Shown here one piece after another: positions 40,174 to 47,617 of a stretch of DNA of 50,814 nt. A model generated the notes under the pieces. It searched no databases, was not told the DNA's origin, and was given only the letters and a program-made list of their open reading frames with translations. Both the position numbers and the translations under genes were made by a program. Source of the stretch: an uncultured Bacillota bacterium (GTDB lineage: Bacteria; Bacillota; Clostridia; Oscillospirales; Oscillospiraceae). The stretch is taken from contig CANDCW010000010.1 of NCBI GenBank assembly GCA_947383275.1, positions 1-50,814 of the forward strand, in the 5' to 3' direction. Every line of letters begins with the position of its first letter. Position 1 is the first letter of the stretch.

Positions 40174-42138
40174 TTATGTATGCTTTGGGGGCTTTTTGCC
40201 CTCATTGGGTGTGTATTCACTAATAATTCTTTTAGAAATAGCAATTACAGTGGCCTCTTTTCCATCGACCTTTTTCCGATAATCAAAACGTGGGTACTTT
40301 CCGTTAGTGGGCTGATACTGGGCTTTTAGGAAATCCGGGGCCAAAATATCGCGGCGAAACTTTGCAGCAGAGTATTGAATGGTAACATCATACTTTTTGC
40401 AATATGCTTCAAATGCGGGCCAATATTCTTTGTAGTGAAGATATAGATATTCATCATCATAGGTAAAAATAAGAGAATTATCTTTGCTATCTGCAATATT
40501 TTTCAAAAATGCAGCAAAAACGGCGATTCCGGCAGTCCGGACACCTGCCATTCTCTGAAGTCTTTGTTCAATATGAAGTATAGAACCATTAGTCCCTGAT
40601 AAATTTTGATTGGGAAATGTTTCTTCAATGTATTGCCTAAGAAGAGCAAGGGCTGTCAAAATGCAAGCAGTATGCTGCTGTTGCGAATTCGGCATTTCGT
40701 GGCGAGACAAGCCCAACTGCGCTATGCTGGTTTGGTACAATTTTCGGGCATTCCATTTAACTTTTTTTGCAACAAACTCCTTTCTGGACTTTGTTTTGTC
40801 CTTCCTCTCGTCATTCTGTTCATTTTGTTCTGAAAGATAGCGGAGAAAACCGGAATACAAATCCAGAATATCGTTTCTAACCTTTTCATTATGGAAACGA
40901 CTGTCCCTCGTCTGTGCATCCACTATGACGCTTATGGAGAGACATTTCTCGTCAGGATATGTATGTTTCACTTCAGAGGTGGATAATACAATTGGAAGAT
41001 TTCGCAGTGTACACAATTTGTCGATTGCTTTAGCTGAAAGATTCATAATATTTCTTCTTCTGTTTTTCCCAGGCTCCCTATACTCATATACCGTGGACTC
41101 ATTATCCTCATCGTTATAATCAATTTCTCCTTCAAGTACATAGGAGATAATTTTATAACTATAAAGATACGGAAAACTATGATGTGATATAGGAGAAACA
41201 TCTTCAATACCTTTTATATCGGCAAATTCAGAAGTCGCGCTTCTATATATCACATCAATCGGATTATCCTTAATTGAATCTACTTTGCACAAAAGCGAAA
41301 ACCATATGTGAACATATCCTATGAAATCTTCATCAGAACCATTTTGTTGCTTTAGATCCAAGATAAACTCAACCGGAAGCCCAGCGGCTCGCAGGATCGG
41401 CTTGCTAATTGAAAAAATTGTCGCTGCAAAAAGGATTCGGAATAAATCTGATTGCCATAATGTACTACGCTCAAAAATATCTAGCGGACTCTCTGGCTGG
41501 AAAAATAAGTCTGTGTCTATCCCGATATGGTAAGTCAGTGCCTTAGCTCCATAAAAATCTGTCCACGAAGAAAGTGAAAACAACGGTACTTCTGTTAATA
41601 ATGCCAGGCTGTGCGACAAATGATACCAATACGCTTGAAACAGCTTTATCAGGCAGTCTTCTGACAAGCAGTTTTCTGACTCTCTTACTTGTAACTCGGC
41701 GGAAACTTTGGATGGCCACTTGATGTTTAGAAACGCTTTTTGAAAGAGAGAATGAGTTCTAAGATACTCCCACTGATCCGAACGAATAGTATCGACTGGA
41801 GCGACAATATATGGCTCTGAGGAATCTTCATAATATCTAATGTGAACTATTACTATTTGGCCTACAGGGAACCAGATGCTACCACCCAGGTCCTTACTTA
41901 AAAATGTAATGCTTTCAGGCAGAGGTATAAACGGAAATCGAAAACGATTATTGGCAGTGTAAGTCCAGCCTTTCCTAACTACCAAATATAAGTCCTTAGC
42001 TGCTTTGTGCCAAGGTGCAAATATGGCACGATACCTTTTTTTCGTAAGAGCTACCGATCCCTTGGATAAAAGTTCTATGAGTGCCTTATAAGCATCTGTC
42101 AATTCCTGTGCTCTTTCCAATCGTTCTTCCTTTTTCAT
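40174..42138 (-). CDS. Large unknown protein (654 aa), AT-rich cargo
   Basis: Soluble protein of 654 residues (ATG 42138; GTG 42150 is an alternative and ribosome signals are weak). No classical Walker, nuclease or helicase motif is visible. Notable parts are a charged N-terminal helix, FPFIPLPESITFLSKDLGGS, an Arg/Lys-rich hinge (about 350-370) and a helical segment with QQQHTACILTALALLRQYIE. The C-terminus (WPAFEAYCKKYDVTIQYSAA then a GKYPRFDYRKKVDGKEATVI strand) vaguely resembles the winged-helix tail of phage-type primase/helicase proteins. It is much more AT-rich than the host flanks. It is an isolated leftward gene with its own terminator, opposite the relaxase. Function unknown. Confidence 0.75.
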   Translation of the reverse strand: MKKEERLERAQELTDAYKALIELLSKGSVALTKKRYRAIFAPWHKAAKDLYLVVRKGWTYTANNRFRFPFIPLPESITFLSKDLGGSIWFPVGQIVIVHIRYYEDSSEPYIVAPVDTIRSDQWEYLRTHSLFQKAFLNIKWPSKVSAELQVRESENCLSEDCLIKLFQAYWYHLSHSLALLTEVPLFSLSSWTDFYGAKALTYHIGIDTDLFFQPESPLDIFERSTLWQSDLFRILFAATIFSISKPILRAAGLPVEFILDLKQQNGSDEDFIGYVHIWFSLLCKVDSIKDNPIDVIYRSATSEFADIKGIEDVSPISHHSFPYLYSYKIISYVLEGEIDYNDEDNESTVYEYREPGKNRRRNIMNLSAKAIDKLCTLRNLPIVLSTSEVKHTYPDEKCLSISVIVDAQTRDSRFHNEKVRNDILDLYSGFLRYLSEQNEQNDERKDKTKSRKEFVAKKVKWNARKLYQTSIAQLGLSRHEMPNSQQQHTACILTALALLRQYIEETFPNQNLSGTNGSILHIEQRLQRMAGVRTAGIAVFAAFLKNIADSKDNSLIFTYDDEYLYLHYKEYWPAFEAYCKKYDVTIQYSAAKFRRDILAPDFLKAQYQPTNGKYPRFDYRKKVDGKEATVIAISKRIISEYTPNEGKKPPKHT

Positions 42139-42531
42139 ACAGACCACCAAACCACAAAAATATTTTAAATTATAGTCTTGATAATACAGATTGTCAAGTA
42201 TAATTGGTTGTGCAGGTGGAACATAGAAAATTTCTCAAAAATCAATCTGACTTCATTCTCAATTTCCCTATTATGAGGCTCAAAGCGGCGCATTAAAAAA
42301 TATTAGAGCACAACAACATATGTAAGGGCCCCTGGAATACTTTACACAGGCAATCATTATGATCTGCCTACAGTGAAAGTATTCCCCTTGCGGAATAAGG
42401 ATAGGGGATGTAATCTAATAGATTGATATGCTATAATAATATTATATTAGAATAGAGAATGTGTACTTATAAATATTAGAATTATTATCATATCTATTAG
42501 AAATATTTATATAATTCGGAGGAAAGCACAA
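42139..42531. promoter_or_regulatory. Candidate oriT region and relaxase promoter
   Basis: This 393-base gene-free gap holds a long imperfect inverted repeat. Its arms are GGAATACTTTACACAGGCA (42334-42352) and 42365-42385, which ends in GTGAAAGTATTCC. A GTAAGGGCCCCTGG stretch lies just before it and a GC-rich CCTTGCGGAATAAGG hairpin just after. An AT-rich promoter zone with three TATTAGAA repeats (42445-42502) follows. The place directly ahead of a relaxase gene fits oriT. The nick site is not identified. Confidence 0.55.
42445..42502 (+). repeat. TATTAGAA repeats ahead of the relaxase
   Basis: Direct copies at 42445-42452, 42474-42481 and 42495-42502, with a related inverted TAATCTAATAG at 42410-42420. 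Possible operators or iterons. Confidence 0.45.
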
Positions 42532-43014
42532 ATGGTACTAAAAACTGTCAGCCCAAAGGATAAATACAAAGATGATGATATTTATCAGAGCATCGTTGAC
42601 TATGTAACGCAGGAAAGCAAATGCAAATCAGGATACGTCATTGCTCGGAATTTACATAGGGATACGATGGCCCAAGAGATGTTTGATCTTGACGAAAGCT
42701 ATGGCAAGCTGAAAGGCACCAGAATTCGACACTCCATCATTACCTTTGAAGACCGGGACGAAGCAACACCGGAAATAGCGACCTATATCGCGGGGAAAGT
42801 CTGTGATTATTATGCCGATGATTATCAAATGCTTGCTACAGTACATGAAGATACTGACAATCTACACATCCATATGGTAATGCACACCACCAACATCCAT
42901 ACCGGCAAAAAGTACACTGGTCGAAAGAAAGACTATTATCAATTTCAAGAGCATCTGAAAAGGATAGGACGGCAGAACAACATAAAATACAGGGGTACTC
43001 GCTCAGATCGTTGA
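42532..43014 (+). CDS. Short relaxase (mobilization nuclease domain only)
   Basis: 160-aa relaxase of the MobA/VirD2-like family. It would nick oriT and hold the 5' end of the transferred strand. The N-terminal motif IVDYVTQESKCKSGYVIARN supplies candidate catalytic tyrosines (Tyr24/Tyr35). The metal-binding histidines are in TVHEDTDNLHIHMVMHTTN (His105, His112, His114, His118). The frame then stops at residue 160, whereas most relatives extend to 400 or more residues with a C-terminal helical or primase part. Either this is a naturally compact type or it has lost its tail. GGAGG stands before the ATG, and a strong terminator follows. Confidence 0.82.
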   Translation: MVLKTVSPKDKYKDDDIYQSIVDYVTQESKCKSGYVIARNLHRDTMAQEMFDLDESYGKLKGTRIRHSIITFEDRDEATPEIATYIAGKVCDYYADDYQMLATVHEDTDNLHIHMVMHTTNIHTGKKYTGRKKDYYQFQEHLKRIGRQNNIKYRGTRSDR

Positions 43015-43026
43015 GATATAGCAAAA

Positions 43027-43070
43027 AAGAATCTGCCTTAGGAGGAATCCCCCTGGGCAGATTCTTTTTT
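43027..43070 (+). terminator. Terminator after the relaxase gene
   Basis: Stem AAGAATCTGCC / GGCAGATTCTT followed by TTTT. Also suits the converging gene at 43073. Confidence 0.85.
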
Positions 43071-43072
43071 CC

Positions 43073-43261
43073 TTATTCATCATCAACTTCATATTTGAGA
43101 TAGTATTCCAAGTCCTCGCGCCGGAATCGCCAGCAGCGGTCACCCAGACGGAACGCCGGGAGCCGATGACTGCGAATCATTTTATAAAGTGTGTTCTTTG
43201 AAATTGACAAAATGTCCATTACATCGGTCGCAGTAAGTATGTCGGGATATTTGTATAGCAT
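43073..43261 (-). CDS. Excisionase-type helix-turn-helix protein (62 aa)
   Basis: Single MerR/HTH_17-type winged helix: DILTATDVMDILSISKNTLY, then the recognition part HRLPAFRLGDRCWRFRREDL. Start at ATG 43261 (MLYKYPDILT). Such proteins act as recombination directionality factors or small regulators. It is one of two in the element; the other is next to the integrase and is the better Xis. It diverges from the gene at 43428 and may control it. Confidence 0.8.
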   Translation of the reverse strand: MLYKYPDILTATDVMDILSISKNTLYKMIRSHRLPAFRLGDRCWRFRREDLEYYLKYEVDDE

Positions 43262-43427
43262 AATTGCAACTTTCCTTTCTGTACTAATTGAGAGCAATTT
43301 ACAATATTGTTGCGCAAGTTTTCCCATTGTGGTAGATACCTAATTCGTCTCCGCACGGCATCCTTACTTTTTGAATCTTGACCTAAATCACTTCGCCCCC
43401 TATAATGATTATGGAGGTGATCTAAGC

Positions 43428-44258
43428 ATGGCAAAACGGGAATTTACTGACTATTCCCAAATCGCTGCAATACCTGTCCGTTCTCAGCAGGACTATTTGA
43501 TGAAGTACATTGCCAGCAGAAGTCTAAATCGAAACTACGCCTATTTTAGAGATAAAATGCCGCCCAAAGAGGACGGCAGTAAGCATGACAGCAGTGGTTT
43601 AGTAACCTGGAAAGAAAGCCAACAGGCAAGTGATAAGACTTGCGGCGAAATCAACAGCCGAAAGTGGACTGACAGCGATGACAGCGAATTACGCAAACTG
43701 CGTAAGCACATAGAACGTTTCTTTCATAGCTTAGGTATTATCCCCGATCTATTCAAAAAGGATCGCTGTTACCAAATGACCGAGGAATTGATAGAGTTTT
43801 TTGACTTTATTCTCGACAATGACGAGGGTATCACATCTCACATTATCAACAAGAGATTTGACAGTGTAAGCACCGCAAGCTACCGACATATATCCTCCTG
43901 TCTGCTGGCCGCACTAGATACGGCTCCCTGCTCAGAAACGGAAAAGGAACAGGCCAAAGAGAAATTTTTCGCTTTCATGAACAAAAATAGCATTGACCTG
44001 TCCTTCCAATGTGAAAATAAAATGGTAGATGCCATTCTCCGTATCACCTGGGAAAAAATTATGGAAAAAGGCTGGAAGCCAAGTCCAGGCAAATTCCAAC
44101 ACGAGTATGATGACTGCGAATGGGCCGCCGTCACCGAGCGTATATACCAGGAACTCCTTAAACGTGGCCTTCTCACACCTAAACCGGATGAAATTGGAGG
44201 CGAAAAGCTGAGCCTTGTCTCCGATTGTGACATTCCCATACGGCTATGGTTTCGGTAA
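43428..44258 (+). CDS. Unknown protein (276 aa) of the mobilization region
   Basis: Begins MAKREFTDYSQIAAIPVRSQ behind a strong GGAGG site at ATG 43428. It is largely helical and charged with no catalytic motif I recognise. Segments include QDYLMKYIASRSLNRNYAYF at the N-terminus, DSELRKLRKHIERFFHSLGI in the middle and GKFQHEYDDCEWAAVTERIY near the end. Its AT-rich codon use matches the relaxase and 654-aa genes. Its 3' end overlaps a long palindrome (44229-44352). A helper for transfer or replication is possible from context only. Confidence 0.65.
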   Translation: MAKREFTDYSQIAAIPVRSQQDYLMKYIASRSLNRNYAYFRDKMPPKEDGSKHDSSGLVTWKESQQASDKTCGEINSRKWTDSDDSELRKLRKHIERFFHSLGIIPDLFKKDRCYQMTEELIEFFDFILDNDEGITSHIINKRFDSVSTASYRHISSCLLAALDTAPCSETEKEQAKEKFFAFMNKNSIDLSFQCENKMVDAILRITWEKIMEKGWKPSPGKFQHEYDDCEWAAVTERIYQELLKRGLLTPKPDEIGGEKLSLVSDCDIPIRLWFR

Positions 44259-44352
44259 CATTCCGCTTTTAGCAATACCGCCGATATATCAAGGAACATT
44301 TCATTTTATTTTGTTCCGTGATGTGTCGGCGGTATTGCCGTATGATAATGTC
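44229..44352. repeat. Long nested palindrome before xis
   Basis: Outer arms GACATTCCCATACGG (44229-44243) and CCGTATGATAATGTC (44338-44352) pair with two mismatches. Inner arms GCAATACCGCCGA (44272-44284) and TCGGCGGTATTGC (44326-44338) are perfect. A GGAACA/TGTTCC core lies inside. On the 5' side 28 unpaired bases separate the outer and inner arms. The rest of the gap to 44516 shows no gene. Confidence 0.6.
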
Positions 44353-44516
44353 GTTCCGGACAGGGACATGGCTTTATGCAGATTGTCATATGTCTTTGGA
44401 CCCTTTTATCCGTGCATAGTGGAAAATGCAGGGAGATCATAAGTGTATTATTACTATGCACGAGTGATTAGAGTCACATACATCTGGCAAGTCGATCAAT
44501 AAAATTGGAGGTAAAT

Positions 44517-44831
44517 ATGAACACGATTGAATCCAATACCACACCTATACCGCCCTATCAGCAACCAATCAATGACAATTACAGCATTGCCGCAGAAAGC
44601 ACCAGTGCAAAGCTTTCGATTGTAGGAAAGAAGGAACTTCCCATTTCTGAACTTTCCTGTAAACTTTTGCTCACGCTGGACGAGGCCGCTCGATACACCG
44701 GCTTGGGTTTGCAGAAACTGCGGGAGATCAGCAACACTCCGAACTGTCAGATAATTATGTGGAATGGCAGTAAGCGGATGTTCAAGCGGAAGAAGTTGGA
44801 GGAATACCTGAACGCTCAGTATTCCATCTGA
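44517..44831 (+). CDS. xis: Excisionase (Xis) next to the integrase
   Basis: 104-aa protein whose C-terminal half is an excisionase-type winged helix: SCKLLLTLDEAARYTGLGLQ, KLREISN and FKRKKLEEYLNAQYSI. The N-terminal half is polar and probably disordered. ATG 44517 follows TTGGAGG. It sits 61 bases upstream of int, as in Tn916-type elements, and should bind near the att sites to steer the integrase toward excision. A hairpin (44843-44874) lies between the two genes. Confidence 0.82.
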   Translation: MNTIESNTTPIPPYQQPINDNYSIAAESTSAKLSIVGKKELPISELSCKLLLTLDEAARYTGLGLQKLREISNTPNCQIIMWNGSKRMFKRKKLEEYLNAQYSI

Positions 44832-44892
44832 CCCACTACACGGGACGGCGTATCTATATAGGGTACGCCGCCCTCATTCTAAGGAGGTCAAC

Positions 44893-46155
44893 ATGGCAAA
44901 GAGGTATGATAAACGACATAGGCTGCTAAAGCCTGGTGAATCAGTGCGGAGCAACGGTGCGGGTTATATGTATCGTTGGAGTACGCCGGACGGAAAGCGC
45001 CACAGTATTACGACAAAGACGCTGGAAGAACTGCGGGAGAAGGAAGCTGAGATTGCCAACGACAAGTTTACCGGACTTCGCACGGACTCTCAAAATGTAA
45101 CGGTCAACCAGATTTTCAACCTTTGGGCGGAAATGAAGCGAGGTTTGCAAGACAACACCTTCCAAAACTACTGCTATATGTATAATATGTTCGTCAAAGA
45201 CGATATTGGCCAACTGCGGATACGGGAACTGAAACGCTCCGATGTGAAGCAGTTATACAATAAGCTGCTGGACGAACGGGGGCTGAAAATCAATACGATT
45301 GATAATGTGCATACCGTTCTGCACCAAGTCCTGACGGTAGCTGTAGAGGATGGCTATATGCGCACCAATGTCTCTGATAATCTCCTGAAAGAGTTGAAGC
45401 AGAGCCGCAATATGGGCAGCCCTCACCGGAAAGCGTTGACGGTTCCGGAGCAGGATTTATTTATGGACTTTCTAGCACGGGAGGATACTCCTTACCACCA
45501 CTGGAAACCCATCTTTACGGTACTGCTGTACACGGGCCTCCGTGCTGGCGAGGTCTGCGGCCTCCGGTGGTGCGACATTGACCTGGAAGAAGGGATGATT
45601 GATGTCAACCACACGCTGGTCTATTATAGCCACGCCGAAAACGGCTGCTACTTCAACGTGCATCAGACCAAGACAAGGGCGGGTACTCGCACTGTTCCGA
45701 TGCTGGACGAGGTAAAAGAGGCGTTTCTGGAAGAAAAACGCTATCAGGAGTTCAACAGCATCCGCTGTCGGGCGCAGATTGACGGATATACGGACTTTAT
45801 CTTTGTCAACCGCTACGGGGACTGTCAGCATCATGGAACACTGAACAAAGCCCTGCGCAGGATCATCCGGGACTGTAATGATGCTCAGTTTGCCAAAGGC
45901 TCCAAGAGCCCGCTGCTGCTCCCCAGCTTTAGCTGTCATTCTCTGCGCCATACCTTCACGACAAGGCTCGTAGAGGCTGGCGTTAATATCAAAGTCGTGC
46001 AGGAAACCCTTGGTCACGCTGATTTTGGCACAACGATGGATATTTACACGGACGTTACCAAGGAGCTGAAACAGCGAGAATTTGACGGCCTACAGGAAAA
46101 AATGAGACATCAGCAGAAGGAACGCCGCAAGGTCAACGACAATAGCGGTGAATAA
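44893..46155 (+). CDS. int: Tyrosine integrase, Tn916 family
   Basis: 420-aa site-specific recombinase. The N-terminal arm-binding domain (about 15-60; GYMYRWSTPDGKRHSITTKT) precedes a SAM-like core-binding domain (about 68-165) and the catalytic domain (about 180-400). The catalytic residues are Arg217 (TGLRAGE), His349 and Arg352 (HSLRHTF), His375 (LGHADF) and nucleophile Tyr385 (MDIYTDV). All are intact, so the element could still move. GCTCCA clusters at both ends are likely arm sites, and the lysS 3' end is the inferred core target. Confidence 0.95.
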   Translation: MAKRYDKRHRLLKPGESVRSNGAGYMYRWSTPDGKRHSITTKTLEELREKEAEIANDKFTGLRTDSQNVTVNQIFNLWAEMKRGLQDNTFQNYCYMYNMFVKDDIGQLRIRELKRSDVKQLYNKLLDERGLKINTIDNVHTVLHQVLTVAVEDGYMRTNVSDNLLKELKQSRNMGSPHRKALTVPEQDLFMDFLAREDTPYHHWKPIFTVLLYTGLRAGEVCGLRWCDIDLEEGMIDVNHTLVYYSHAENGCYFNVHQTKTRAGTRTVPMLDEVKEAFLEEKRYQEFNSIRCRAQIDGYTDFIFVNRYGDCQHHGTLNKALRRIIRDCNDAQFAKGSKSPLLLPSFSCHSLRHTFTTRLVEAGVNIKVVQETLGHADFGTTMDIYTDVTKELKQREFDGLQEKMRHQQKERRKVNDNSGE

Positions 46156-46162
46156 GCGTACC

Positions 46163-46204
46163 AAGAAGCCACCGCATGGGAACACCCGTGCGGCGGCTTC
46201 TTCC
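46163..46204 (+). terminator. Terminator after int
   Basis: Stem AAGAAGCC(A)CCGCA / TGCGGCGGCTTCTT with CCA afterwards; a poor T-run, so moderate strength. Confidence 0.6.
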
Positions 46205-46223
46205 ATTTGACGGGAGGAATTTT

Positions 46224-47075
46224 ATGTGCTATGATACAAGTAGTAAGGTGGTGAGGTCTATGGGTTATGCCGAGTATAACCAGCGGCGGGAAGGGTACTT
46301 GCAAAGAATCAAGTTACTGCGGCTTTTTGATGATGATTTTTTCACTCGCTGCTTTGACGGCAGTCCCGAATGTACGGAGCTTCTTCTTCACATTATTTTG
46401 GAGAAACCGGATTTGCGGGTAGTGGAAGTAAAAGTCCAGTACACCATTAAGAACCTGCAAGGGCGGTCTGTAAGACTTGATATTCTTGCCGTAGACAGTG
46501 CCGGAAAGAGATACAACATAGAAATACAGCGGGATGATCGCGGGGCCGGGGCCAGGAGGGCCAGATACAACAGCAGCCTTGTGGACGCGAATATCCTGCT
46601 GACGGGCGACGATGCAGAAAATCTACCAGAGAATTTCGTTATTTTTATTACAGAGCATGACGTGATCGGCGGGAATAGACCTGTCTATCATATTGACCGG
46701 ACGATTCGGGAAACAGGCGGTTTGTTTGGGGACGGTTCGCATATCCTGTATGTGAATGGAGCTTGGCGGGACGATTCGCCAGTAGGCAAGCTGATGCACG
46801 ATTTTTCTTGCACAGACCCGGACAGTATGAACTACGCGCTGCTGGCTGACAGGGTGCGCTATTTTAAGAAAGATAAGGAGGGTGTTCAAACAATGAGTAA
46901 GATTTTTGAGGACTTTGGAAAAGAGGTTGCAAAAGAAGCTGCGAAGGGGACCCTTTTGGAAAATATCAGAGCCATTATGAAGAACTTAAATTATACGGTA
47001 GATCAAGCTATGGATGCCCTTAGCGTTCCAAACGAAGACCGCCCTGATATCCGAAATATGATTGCAATGCCTTGA
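46224..47075 (+). CDS. Rpn-family PD-(D/E)XK nuclease / putative transposase
   Basis: 283-aa protein of the Rpn (recombination-promoting nuclease, PDDEXK_2) family. It opens with the typical EYLQR-type helix and FDDDFFTRCFDGSPECTELL. The catalytic core is SVRLDILAVDSAGKRYNIEI (a D-x-n-E-x-Q pattern), with Tyr/Arg-rich RRARYNSSLVD after it. The C-terminus is helical, ending YTVDQAMDALSVPNEDR. ATG 46224 has GGGAGG upstream; ATG 46260 is an alternative. It is the last gene before the right attachment site. Members nick DNA and promote RecA-independent recombination, but the role here is unknown. Confidence 0.85.
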   Translation: MCYDTSSKVVRSMGYAEYNQRREGYLQRIKLLRLFDDDFFTRCFDGSPECTELLLHIILEKPDLRVVEVKVQYTIKNLQGRSVRLDILAVDSAGKRYNIEIQRDDRGAGARRARYNSSLVDANILLTGDDAENLPENFVIFITEHDVIGGNRPVYHIDRTIRETGGLFGDGSHILYVNGAWRDDSPVGKLMHDFSCTDPDSMNYALLADRVRYFKKDKEGVQTMSKIFEDFGKEVAKEAAKGTLLENIRAIMKNLNYTVDQAMDALSVPNEDRPDIRNMIAMP

Positions 47076-47076
47076 T

Positions 47077-47111
47077 GCTCCATGCTCCAACCGTGCTCCA
47101 CTTTTGCTCCA
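47077..47111 (+). repeat. Right arm repeats (GCTCCA x4)
   Basis: GCTCCA at 47077, 47084, 47095 and 47106, all in one orientation and the same orientation as the left cluster. TGCTCCA-TTTTGCTCCATC spacing is shared with 27269-27286. Confidence 0.65.
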
Positions 47112-47228
47112 TCCAGCAGAATTTTACCGGAGATTAGCGAAGAGTTATACCATCTGAATTGTTGCTAAAAGCCGAAAAAATAGGGATTTGCAGGCATATA
47201 AGTGGCTACTTATCTATAGGATGTCCTT

Positions 47229-47246
47229 TTCCCCACGATGAAGCCG
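47229..47246 (+). repeat. Right attachment core (attR) with lysS tail duplicate
   Basis: The same 18 bases as 27184-27201. The frame around it reads LFPTMKPLD then TAA, so it is the end of a lysS gene. The following 47247-47393 has no gene; a doubled TTTTACGACA at 47351 and 47362 is the only pattern. Confidence 0.85.
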
Positions 47247-47393
47247 CTGGACTAAAAATCGGCATTAGAAATCAGAAAAACGGACCGTATTTCTGAAAAA
47301 TCTGGTGTAAATGCAGTGATTTGTTATGAAGCTGGAAATTCACATTTGGATTTTACGACAGTTTTACGACAAACGAAAAGGATTTGGTATGGC

Positions 47394-47426
47394 AAAAGAA
47401 GTACCAGCCTCATGGCTGGTACTTCT
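47394..47426 (-). terminator. Hairpin terminator of the SRAP remnant
   Basis: Perfect 13-bp arms AGAAGTACCAGCC (47397-47409) and GGCTGGTACTTCT (47414-47426); on the minus strand TTTTGCC follows. Confidence 0.7.
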
Positions 47427-47471
47427 TACTATATTGCGGTACCACAACAGAGAGTGCGCATCCGCTGGTGA

Positions 47472-47564
47472 TCAGACGGCAGCCCCAAACCGCGCCCGCA
47501 CCTCGGCCACAAGCTGGGCGATTTCCTTGGACTGCTCCGGTGCTAAACTGTATCTTCCGCACAT
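47472..47564 (-). pseudogene. SRAP (YedK/HMCES) peptidase, 5' remnant
   Basis: Begins MCGRYSLAPEQSKEIAQLVA after AAGGAG. This is the start of SOS-response-associated peptidases, with the catalytic Cys2 that crosslinks abasic sites in single-stranded DNA. The frame stops after 30 residues, against about 220 in the full protein, and no further SRAP sequence follows. It is divergent from a broken dinB, a typical SOS-gene neighbour. Confidence 0.75.
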
Positions 47565-47617
47565 GCTGATTACTCCTTTCGAGGATGAAGGCCGGACTGC
47601 CCTCATATACTGAGGAC

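Larger units (their letters stand above)
27184..47246. mobile_element. Integrated mobilizable element in the lysS 3' end (about 20 kb)
   Basis: Bounds: an 18-bp identical core, TTCCCCACGATGAAGCCG, occurs in the lysS end (27184-27201) and at 47229-47246, 20,045 bases apart. The right copy still encodes LFPTMKPLD and a stop. Just inside both cores lie clusters of same-direction GCTCCA hexamers. Near the right end are xis and a Tn916-type tyrosine integrase. A small relaxase gene lies further in behind an oriT-like inverted repeat. No coupling protein, VirB4 or other transfer genes are visible, which fits an IME or a decayed ICE. The coding is patchwork: many genes are leftward, and the 40-44 kb part is clearly more AT-rich than the flanks. 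Confidence 0.85.
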
